Positions 57,649 through 64,000 of a DNA stretch of 64,000 nt are shown here, one piece after another. The stretch's first letter is position 1; each line of letters starts with the position of its first letter. The notes under the pieces are model-generated. The model did not search any database, was not told the origin of the DNA, and saw only the letters and a list, made by a program, of their open reading frames with translations. Both the position numbers and the translations under genes were made by a program. This stretch comes from Stenotrophomonas maltophilia (GTDB lineage Bacteria; Pseudomonadota; Gammaproteobacteria; Xanthomonadales; Xanthomonadaceae). The DNA is taken from positions 2,644,001 through 2,708,000 of the forward strand of contig NZ_CP015612.1 of NCBI RefSeq assembly GCF_002138415.1, written 5' to 3'.

Positions 57649-59355
57649 TCAATGCCCACTACAGTCGCAGCCACCCCAGCCCTTGGCTTTCGAGGTCTGG
57701 CCGATGCCGGGATTGAAGGTGTTGCTCGGGTCCAGCTGCTTGTAGAACCCCGCCAGCGCCGGCTTGGCCGGGTACAGGTGGCCGACGTTGTGCTCAGCCG
57801 GATACTCGGCACTGCGCTGATCCAGCAGTGCCCACATCGCATGCTCGATCGCCATCGGGTCCTCGCCCTTGCGCGCGATGTAGTCCTGGTGGAACACATG
57901 GCACAGGAAGTGGCCGTAGTACAGCTTGTGCAGCAGGCGGCCGTTGATATCGGCGGGCAGCTGCTCGAACCAGTCTGCATCATCGCGGCGCAGGGCAATA
58001 TCCAGCGCCACGATGTCCTGCACCTGGTCACGATGCACTTCACGGTAACGCACCGCGGCACCGGCCACGGCGAAGCGATGCAGGAACGCCTTGCGTCCCT
58101 CCTCCGCCGTGCAGTGGAAGTAACCGCCCTCATGGTGGGCGAAGAAGTCGCGCAGCCAGGCCTCGGTTTCCCCTGCGTCCTGCGCGGAGACCTTCAGCAG
58201 CAGATGATGCTCGTAGCGCTGGCGGAACTCGCCCATGCGCCTGGGCAAGTGCGAGGGCAGCAACCCGGTCAGCACCTGCATCGCCCGGTCGGTCACCCCG
58301 CGCAGGCCCAGCCGTTCGAACCAACCGTCGACGCGGCTCTTCAGCGCGAATGCGGCGGGCACGCGCGCAGTGCCGAGGCGGTCGATCAGCAGGAAGCTGT
58401 CCTTGCCGTAGCGCTCGCCGATGTCATAGGCATCGCGGTGGATGTACTCACCGGCAATCGGCAGGCGTTCGAAGCCGGTCAGCAGCTGGCGCCGGATCGC
58501 GGTGAGGCTGTCGGTGCGGTTGCTGCCGATGTAGAAGACCTCAGCGGCCTCCTTTTCGAAGGTGTCCAGACGCACCGCGAACACCGCCAGCTTGCCGGCA
58601 GACCCCGCTGCTTCGAAGTGACGGCTGGGGTCGGCATTGAAGCGTGCCGGCGTATCGGCATCGACCCGGCGCACTTCGTCGGCGTAGCGTGGATCGGAGG
58701 CGGCGCGACCATCGCCGTCACCCACGTCGGCAGCACGGTAGTCACCCGCCTGCAGGCGCTGCAGGATCTGCTCGGGCGTATCGCCCAGCGCGATGCCCAG
58801 ATGGTTGACCAGCTGCAGCTGGCCCTGCGCATCGACCTGTGCATACAGTGCCAGCTCGGTGTAGGCCGGGCCGCGACGCACCAGCGCGCCGCCGGAGTTG
58901 TTGCAGATGCCGCCCAGCACCGAGGCGCCGATGCAGGATGAGCCGATCACCGAATGCGGTTCGCGGCCCAGTGGCGCCAGCGTCTGCTCCAGGCGGTCCA
59001 GCGTTGCACCGGGCAGGCACAGCACCTGCCGGCCCTCGTTCAACAGCTGGATGCCGGTCAGGCGCAGCGTGCTGACCAGCACAATCGGACGCCCATAGTC
59101 GTTGCCATCCGGGGTCGAGCCACCGGTCAGGCCGGTGTTGGCCGCCTGCAGGATGATCGCCGCCCCGCCCTGCACCGCTGCCTGCAGCACACGCCACAAT
59201 TCAAGCAGCGTGCCCGGGCGCACCACCGCCAGCACCGGGCCGTCGCCGAAGCGGTAGCCACGGCGGAAACGGCGGGTGGCCTTGTCGCCGGTCAGTACAT
59301 GACGGCCGCCCACCGCGTCGCGCAACTGCGCCAGCACGGCATCGTGGCCACTCAT
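57649..59355 (-). CDS. dld: D-lactate dehydrogenase (quinone, FAD)
   Basis: 568 residues, the length of E. coli Dld (571). The FAD-binding PCMH fold is visible ([101 protein letters not shown]). The membrane-binding C-terminal domain ends [21 protein letters not shown]. It oxidises D-lactate to pyruvate and passes electrons to quinone at the inner membrane. Its ATG overlaps the lldD stop by 4 bases; it is the last gene of the lactate operon. Confidence 0.95.
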   Translation of the reverse strand: MSGHDAVLAQLRDAVGGRHVLTGDKATRRFRRGYRFGDGPVLAVVRPGTLLELWRVLQAAVQGGAAIILQAANTGLTGGSTPDGNDYGRPIVLVSTLRLTGIQLLNEGRQVLCLPGATLDRLEQTLAPLGREPHSVIGSSCIGASVLGGICNNSGGALVRRGPAYTELALYAQVDAQGQLQLVNHLGIALGDTPEQILQRLQAGDYRAADVGDGDGRAASDPRYADEVRRVDADTPARFNADPSRHFEAAGSAGKLAVFAVRLDTFEKEAAEVFYIGSNRTDSLTAIRRQLLTGFERLPIAGEYIHRDAYDIGERYGKDSFLLIDRLGTARVPAAFALKSRVDGWFERLGLRGVTDRAMQVLTGLLPSHLPRRMGEFRQRYEHHLLLKVSAQDAGETEAWLRDFFAHHEGGYFHCTAEEGRKAFLHRFAVAGAAVRYREVHRDQVQDIVALDIALRRDDADWFEQLPADINGRLLHKLYYGHFLCHVFHQDYIARKGEDPMAIEHAMWALLDQRSAEYPAEHNVGHLYPAKPALAGFYKQLDPSNTFNPGIGQTSKAKGWGGCDCSGH

Positions 59356-60491
59356 GGCAGGCTGACCAGCGAATCGCGGCCGATGTCGGCGATGCGATGC
59401 GCGCCGGTCAGCGTCATCGCCACGCGCATTTCCTTGGCGATCAGGTCCAGCAGGTTGGCCACGCCGGCCTCGCCCTGCGCGGCCAGCGCGTAGACGAAGG
59501 CACGGCCCAGCAGCACGGTGTCGGCGCCCAGTGCCAGCATGCGCACCACGTCCAGGCCAGTGCGGATACCCGAATCGGCGAGAATCTTCAGGTCGCCCTG
59601 TACCGCGTCGGCAATCGCCGGCAATGCACGCGCGGTGGACAGCACGCCGTCCAGCTGGCGGCCACCGTGGTTGGAGACCACGATGCCATCGGCACCGAAC
59701 TTGACCGCATCACGCGCGTCATCCGGGTCGAGGATGCCCTTGATCACCATCGGGCCCTTCCAGAATTCGCGGATCCATTCCAGGTCCTTCCACGAAATGG
59801 ACGGATCGAAGTTGCTGCCCAGCCAACCGATGTAATCTTCCAGCCCGGTCGGGTTGCCACGGTAGGTGGAGATGTTGCCGAGGTCATGCGGACGGCCGAA
59901 CAGGCCCACGTCCCACGCCCAGTGCGGATGGGTGATGGCCTGGCCGATGCGGCGCAGCGAGGCGTTCGGACCGCTCATGCCCGAGTGCGCGTCACGGTAG
60001 CGCGCGCCCGGCACCGGCATGTCCACGGTGAACACCAGCGTGGTCACGCCCGCGGCCTGCGCGCGCTCCAGCGCATTGCGCATGAAGCCACGATCGCGCA
60101 GCACGTACAGCTGGAACCACATCGGCCGCTGGATGGCCGGTGCCACTTCCTCGATCGGGCAGACCGATACGGTGGACAGGGTGAACGGGATGCCTCGGCT
60201 GTCGGCCGCGCGCGCCGCCTGTACTTCACCGCGTCGGGCATACATGCCGGTCAGGCCAACCGGCGCCAGCGCCACCGGCATCGCCAGTTTTTCGCCGAAC
60301 AACTCGGTTTCCAGGCTCAGGTCGGACATGTTGCGCAGGATGCGCTGGCGCAGCGCGATGTCGGACAGGTCGGAAACGTTGCGCTTCAGCGTGTGCTCGG
60401 CATACGCGCCGCCATCGATGTAGTGGAACAGGAACGGCGGCAGCCGGCGTTGCGCTGCGGCACGGTAATCGGTGGAGGCGGAGATGATCAT
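59352..60491 (-). CDS. lldD: L-lactate dehydrogenase (quinone, FMN)
   Basis: 379 residues. The alpha-hydroxyacid oxidase fold is complete: [99 protein letters not shown] (catalytic His and Arg) and [23 protein letters not shown] 60491 matches the family start; the longer open frame has no homology upstream. Membrane-associated oxidation of L-lactate to pyruvate. Four bases separate it from lldR. Confidence 0.96.
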   Translation of the reverse strand: MIISASTDYRAAAQRRLPPFLFHYIDGGAYAEHTLKRNVSDLSDIALRQRILRNMSDLSLETELFGEKLAMPVALAPVGLTGMYARRGEVQAARAADSRGIPFTLSTVSVCPIEEVAPAIQRPMWFQLYVLRDRGFMRNALERAQAAGVTTLVFTVDMPVPGARYRDAHSGMSGPNASLRRIGQAITHPHWAWDVGLFGRPHDLGNISTYRGNPTGLEDYIGWLGSNFDPSISWKDLEWIREFWKGPMVIKGILDPDDARDAVKFGADGIVVSNHGGRQLDGVLSTARALPAIADAVQGDLKILADSGIRTGLDVVRMLALGADTVLLGRAFVYALAAQGEAGVANLLDLIAKEMRVAMTLTGAHRIADIGRDSLVSLP

Positions 60492-60495
60492 GGGG

Positions 60496-61260
60496 TCAAC
60501 CGTGTGGGGAAGGTAGACGCGAGGCCCGCGCACGCCGGGCTTCGTTGTCATCGAGGGTGCGCAGTGTGGTGTGCACGAACTCGAGATGGGCATGCGCGGC
60601 GGCGCGCGCGCGTTCGGGGTCGCCGGCCAGCACCGCATCCATCATCTCGCGGTGCTGGTCGGACAGCGGCGAGAAGGTCCTCGCCGAGGTATAGAGCTTC
60701 TCGCGGCTCTGCGAAATATTGGTCTGCAGTAGCTCGAACAGGCCGCGCATCACCTGCAGCAACACAAGGTTGTGCGAGGCCTCGGCGATGGACAGGTGGA
60801 AAGCCGCGTCGGCCTCGGCTTCGCCGGTGGGGTCGTCCTTGCCGTGCGCGTCCATCATGGTCTGGAAGGCCTGGGCGATGCGCGTGCGATCCTCGTCGGT
60901 CGCGCGCAGCGCCGCATGCCAGGCGGTGGCACCTTCCAGCGCATGGCGGATTTCCAGCACGTCGAAACGGTATTCCGGGTCGCCCTGGAACAGCGGCAGG
61001 TACGGCGCCAGCGGTTCATCCAGCGCCTGCCGCGCGCGTGCCGCGGGCTCGGCCACGTAGGTGCCGCCACCCACCCGTGCGGTCAGCAGGCCCTGGCTGG
61101 CCAGCTGCGCGATGGCCTCGCGCAACGCAGTGCGCGAGACCCCCAGCTGCACCGCCAGGGTACGCTCGGCCGGCAGCCGGTCACCCGGCTGCAGCCGCTG
61201 TTCCTGCACCAGGCCGCGCAGCTGCGCGGCCACCTTGTCCGAAATACGTTGCGTGCTCAT
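60496..61260 (-). CDS. lldR: Lactate-responsive FadR/GntR-family regulator
   Basis: 254 residues. N-terminal GntR winged helix ([53 protein letters not shown]) and an all-helical FCD ligand domain ([49 protein letters not shown]). Placed between lldP and lldD as in E. coli lldPRD. It should bind the TGGTNNNACCA sites upstream of lldP and respond to lactate. Confidence 0.95.
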   Translation of the reverse strand: MSTQRISDKVAAQLRGLVQEQRLQPGDRLPAERTLAVQLGVSRTALREAIAQLASQGLLTARVGGGTYVAEPAARARQALDEPLAPYLPLFQGDPEYRFDVLEIRHALEGATAWHAALRATDEDRTRIAQAFQTMMDAHGKDDPTGEAEADAAFHLSIAEASHNLVLLQVMRGLFELLQTNISQSREKLYTSARTFSPLSDQHREMMDAVLAGDPERARAAAHAHLEFVHTTLRTLDDNEARRARASRLPSPHG

Positions 61261-61313
61261 GGCGTCATTGTGGCCCGAAGCGCGCAGCGGATGGTCGGCT
61301 GACCGTGCATGGC

Positions 61314-62972
61314 TCAGGGAATCATCCAGGTCAGCCAGTAGGCCTGCGCCAGGGTGATCAGGCCGACCATCGTGGTGAAGATCAGGCTGTGCTTGACCGT
61401 GAAACGGAACAGGTCCGACTCCTTGCCGGCCAGGCCGACCGCGGCGCAGGCAATGGCGATCGACTGCGGCGAGATCATCTTGCCGGTAACGCCACCGGTG
61501 GTGTTGGCCGCCACCAGCAGCACGTCGGACACGCCGATCTGCTGCGCGGTGGTGGCCTGCAGCGCCGAGAACAGCGCGTTGGACGAGGTGTCCGAGCCGG
61601 TCAGGAACACGCCCAGCCAGCCCAGGAACGGCGAGAAGAACGGGAACGCATCACCGGTATGCGCCAGTGCCAGCGCCAGCGTCGCCGACAGGCCCGAGTA
61701 GTTGGCGATGAAGGCGAAGGCCAGCACCATGCCGATCGAATAGATCGGCATGCGCAGCTCACGCACGGTCTCACCGAAGGTCTGCAGCGCCGACCTGGCC
61801 GGCATGCGCAGCGCGATGATCGCGATCACTGCGGCGAGGATGATCGAGGTACCGGTGGCCGAGAACCAGTCGAACTTGTAGATCGCCTCGTAGCTCAATG
61901 GCGCATCCACGATCGGCGGCATCTTCTGCACCATCTGATCCAGGCCCGGCACCGGGAGCTTCAGCACCCAGCTTTCCAGCGGGCCACCCGCCGCGAACAG
62001 CGACTTGAACGGCTTGATGCTCCACAGCGTGACCATCGCGGTAAGGATCAGGAACGGCGACCACGCCTTGGCGATCTGGCCGACGCTGTAGCGCGGTGCT
62101 TCCAACGCCTGCGCAGCCGCCTCGGCGCTGGTTTCGGTGTCGAAGCGGAAGATCCGCACCGGCTTCCAGCGGCGCAGGAACAGGGTCAGGCAGACCAGCG
62201 ATGCCAGCGACGCGGTGATGTCCGGCAGTTCCGGGCCGATGAAATTGGAGGTCAGGTACTGCGCGATCGCGAACGAGCCACCGGCCACCAGCACCGCCGG
62301 CCAGGTTTCCTTGATGCCGCGCCAACCATCCATGATCGCCATGATCCAGAACAGCACGATGATGGTCAGGAACGGCAGCTGGCGGCCGGCCATCTGGCCG
62401 ATCTCGAATGCATCCAGGCCAGTGACCTGCCCGGCCACGATGATCGGAATGCCCATTGCACCGAACGCCACCGGCGCGGTGTTGACGATCAGGCACAGGC
62501 CGGCGGCATACAGCGGCTTGAAGCCCAACCCGACCAGCAGTGCCGCGGTGATCGCCACCGGCGCACCGAAACCGGCCGCGCCTTCCAGGAAGGCACCGAA
62601 GGCGAAGCCCACCATCAGCATCTGCAGGCGCTGGTCTTCGGTCACCGACAGGATCGAAGCGCGGATGATGTCGAACTGACCGGTCTTGACCGAGACCTTG
62701 TAGAGGAACACCGCGCCGATGATGATCCAGGCGATCGGCCACAGGCCGTAGACGAAGCCGAAGCCGGCCGCACCCAGCGCCTGGCTCAGCGGCATGCGGT
62801 AGAACAGCAGGGCCACGCCGAGCGCGATGGCCACGGTGATCGTGCCGGCCAGCCAGCCCTTCATGCGCAGCACGGCCAGGGCAATGAAAAAAAACGCGAT
62901 CGGCAGCAGCGCGATCAGGCTGGACAACCACAGGTTGCCGGCGGGGTCGTACAGGTGTTGCCAGGGCTGCAT
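61314..62972 (-). CDS. lldP: L-lactate permease
   Basis: 552 residues, about 12-14 membrane helices. The family start [29 protein letters not shown] and the segment [32 protein letters not shown] are LldP hallmarks, as are [45 protein letters not shown] and the end of the protein. It is a proton symporter for L-lactate (also D-lactate and glycolate). First gene of the lactate operon. Confidence 0.96.
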   Translation of the reverse strand: MQPWQHLYDPAGNLWLSSLIALLPIAFFFIALAVLRMKGWLAGTITVAIALGVALLFYRMPLSQALGAAGFGFVYGLWPIAWIIIGAVFLYKVSVKTGQFDIIRASILSVTEDQRLQMLMVGFAFGAFLEGAAGFGAPVAITAALLVGLGFKPLYAAGLCLIVNTAPVAFGAMGIPIIVAGQVTGLDAFEIGQMAGRQLPFLTIIVLFWIMAIMDGWRGIKETWPAVLVAGGSFAIAQYLTSNFIGPELPDITASLASLVCLTLFLRRWKPVRIFRFDTETSAEAAAQALEAPRYSVGQIAKAWSPFLILTAMVTLWSIKPFKSLFAAGGPLESWVLKLPVPGLDQMVQKMPPIVDAPLSYEAIYKFDWFSATGTSIILAAVIAIIALRMPARSALQTFGETVRELRMPIYSIGMVLAFAFIANYSGLSATLALALAHTGDAFPFFSPFLGWLGVFLTGSDTSSNALFSALQATTAQQIGVSDVLLVAANTTGGVTGKMISPQSIAIACAAVGLAGKESDLFRFTVKHSLIFTTMVGLITLAQAYWLTWMIP

Positions 62973-63034
62973 GAAGACTCTCGACTGGATGCGGAAGGTG
63001 CCCCACCGCGGGCGGTGGATCGCCGTGGTCGCCG

Positions 63035-63055
63035 ATTATTGGTCCTACCAATAAT
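63035..63055. promoter_or_regulatory. LldR-type operator 1
   Basis: Perfect 21-bp palindrome: arms ATTATTGGT and ACCAATAAT around CCT. It contains TGGTNNNACCA, the FadR/LldR-type site, and is centred 73 bases upstream of the lldP start. Confidence 0.8.
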
Positions 63056-63134
63056 GATCGCGATCAGACCACTTGCAGCGGATTTAACCGCCACTCCGAC
63101 GAATAGCCTATTAGACCATAGGGCTAGATGCGAT

Positions 63135-63149
63135 ATTGGTCCGACCATT
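63135..63149. promoter_or_regulatory. LldR-type operator 2
   Basis: ATTGGT-CCG-ACCATT has the same TGGTNNNACCA core with one mismatch in the outer arms. It lies 97 bases (centre to centre) upstream of operator 1, so the lldP promoter probably lies between the two, as in E. coli lldPRD. A CCTAT/ATAGG dyad (63107-63122) sits between them. Confidence 0.7.
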
Positions 63150-63195
63150 TAGACCGCATGGTGGTGCCGGCCACCGACCGGCAACTCGCCACTCC

Positions 63196-63648
63196 CTACG
63201 AAATCCGCTTCTCCAACCGCCGCATCACCGCCAGCACCAGCACGCACAGCACGCTGACGCCAATCGCAATCACGTATTTGCCGATACCCACGGCGATCCC
63301 GATGGCCGCGGCCATGATCAGCGAGCTGGCCGTGGTCAACCCGCTGACCTGGTCCTCGCGCGAGCCGCGCAGGATGGTGCCGGCAGCAACGAAGCCAACG
63401 CAGGCCACCACGGCCTCGATGAGGCGTACCGGGTCAACCTGCAGCAGGTCGCGGTAACGCTCCTGCTGGAAATGCTCTGCCACTGAATCGCCGAGTCCAA
63501 CAATCAGCGCAGCAGCGCCGGCAATCAGCATGTGGGTGCGCAGGCCGGCAGCGTGCTTGCCCATCTCGCGCTCGACGCCGAGCACGCCGCCGAACAACAT
63601 GGCTGCGGCCACCCGCAGCAGGATCGAGACATCCTGGGTGAGTTCCAT
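63196..63648 (-). CDS. MgtC/SapB-family membrane protein (short form)
   Basis: 150 residues from ATG 63648, with GGAG 8 bases upstream. Only the MgtC membrane domain is present: LLRVAAAMLFGGVLGVEREMGKHAAGLRTHMLIAGAAALIVGLGD, VGFVAAGTILRGSREDQVSGLTTASSLIMAAAIGIAVG, and a final LEKRIS. It lacks the ACT-like tail of the paralogue at 3608. Role inferred from family: magnesium or acid stress in the inner membrane. A hairpin overlaps the ribosome-binding site. Confidence 0.87.
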   Translation of the reverse strand: MELTQDVSILLRVAAAMLFGGVLGVEREMGKHAAGLRTHMLIAGAAALIVGLGDSVAEHFQQERYRDLLQVDPVRLIEAVVACVGFVAAGTILRGSREDQVSGLTTASSLIMAAAIGIAVGIGKYVIAIGVSVLCVLVLAVMRRLEKRIS

Positions 63649-63655
63649 GGGAAAG

Positions 63656-63676
63656 GCTCCGGGATTTTCCCGGAGC
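63656..63676 (-). promoter_or_regulatory. Hairpin covering the mgtC-like ribosome-binding site
   Basis: GCTCCGGGA / TCCCGGAGC form a perfect 9-bp stem with a 3-base loop. In the mRNA, the GGAG of the ribosome-binding site is in the 3' arm. It could control translation, or be the terminator of the dehydrogenase gene upstream; the following CUUUCCC is a poor U-run. Confidence 0.5.
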
Positions 63677-63778
63677 GTCGCGCGGCAGCCGTGGCACAGA
63701 GGTGAAGGCCACACAACAGCCCGTTCACCCGACAGCGCCGGGCCGTGCCCAACGCCTGCACCATCTGTGATCAACGCA

Positions 63779-64000
63779 TCACTGCGCCAGGTAGCCACCA
63801 TCAATGGCGTAATAGGTACCGGTCGCGAACGAGGCGTCGTCGCTGGCCAACCAGGCCACCAGTGCCGCTACTTCCTCGGCCGTGCCCAGCCGCTTCAGTG
63901 CGTGCCGTCCTTCCAGCGTGGCACGCACCTTCGGGTCCATCTTCTCCAGCAGCGGTGTGCTGATGAAGCCCGGGCCGACCGCGTTGACACGGATACCGTC
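63779..64000 (-). CDS. Short-chain dehydrogenase/reductase, C-terminal part
   Basis: 73 residues to the stop, open at the window's right end. [20 protein letters not shown] follows the SDR 'vNaVaPGxi.T' motif downstream of the catalytic YxxxK, and [37 protein letters not shown] is the typical C-terminus with the 'aSfiTGqxixvDGG' motif. NAD(P)-dependent oxidoreductase; the substrate cannot be assigned from this part. Confidence 0.9.
   Translation of the reverse strand, partial: DGIRVNAVGPGFISTPLLEKMDPKVRATLEGRHALKRLGTAEEVAALVAWLASDDASFATGTYYAIDGGYLAQ

Noticed and set aside
59397..63152. 1251-codon open frame on the plus strand across the lactate operon
   Set aside because: It crosses four well-supported genes on the other strand, its predicted product is Arg/Gln/His/Gly-rich without any recognisable motif, and such long antisense frames are expected at this GC content.
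63649..63700. A Mg2+-sensing leader (mgtA/mgtC type riboswitch) before the short mgtC-like gene
   Set aside because: Only one simple hairpin is present, far too short for the known Mg2+ leaders, and the next gene ends within 130 bases.

Overview
The window is high-GC gammaproteobacterial DNA, almost certainly from Stenotrophomonas (S. maltophilia complex) or a close Xanthomonadaceae relative. The main evidence is the many short palindromes that begin with GTAG and end with CTAC (the REP-like class called SMAG in S. maltophilia), together with the gene families present. No rRNA, tRNA or CRISPR array is visible.

Layout. 1-6032: the 3' end of a FecA-like TonB receptor, a ClC-type chloride channel, an MgtC-family protein, a divergent MerR regulator/methyltransferase pair and a small DUF6959-like protein. 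6142-13448: a surface-adhesion module on the minus strand, consisting of an AraC-type regulator, a 1730-residue trimeric autotransporter adhesin and an OmpA-domain lipoprotein resembling the adhesin partner TpgA. 14141-25867: a complete-looking tad/flp operon on the plus strand (pilin, prepilin peptidase, TadE, CpaB/RcpC, secretin, TadZ, TadA ATPase, TadB, TadC, TadD, a DUF3613 protein, TadG-like). 25967-28148: DUF2968, DUF4124 and an alpha/beta hydrolase. 28272-34668: a tightly overlapping six-gene minus-strand operon (AraC regulator, isochorismatase-like hydrolase, DoxX-like protein, amidohydrolase, alginate-export-type porin, MFS transporter) that looks like an uptake/degradation/efflux unit of unknown substrate. 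35157-38823: a propeller-type hybrid-looking sensor kinase and its NarL-type response regulator.

38824-40864 is a repeat-rich island. An IS3-family element (38964-40391, 25-bp terminal repeats, 3-bp CCT duplication) has inserted into the loop of a large palindromic repeat. 40865-57515 holds an MFS/LysR pair, two further amidohydrolases with local regulators, an ankyrin lipoprotein, a chorismate-lyase-like exported protein, a second TonB receptor, a GNAT protein, a CDP-diacylglycerol diphosphatase and several small exported proteins. 57649-62972 is the lactate operon lldP-lldR-lldD-dld, with two LldR-type operators upstream of lldP. The window closes with a second MgtC-family gene and the C-terminal end of a short-chain dehydrogenase.

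The most striking feature is an IS110-family element at 55398-56623. Its 238-bp non-coding left end can be read as a bridge RNA with a target loop and a donor loop. All four guide segments can be found by eye: two match the GTAG repeat that the element interrupts, and two match the element's own ends, all sharing a CT core. So both insertion sequences in the window sit in palindromic repeats, by different mechanisms.
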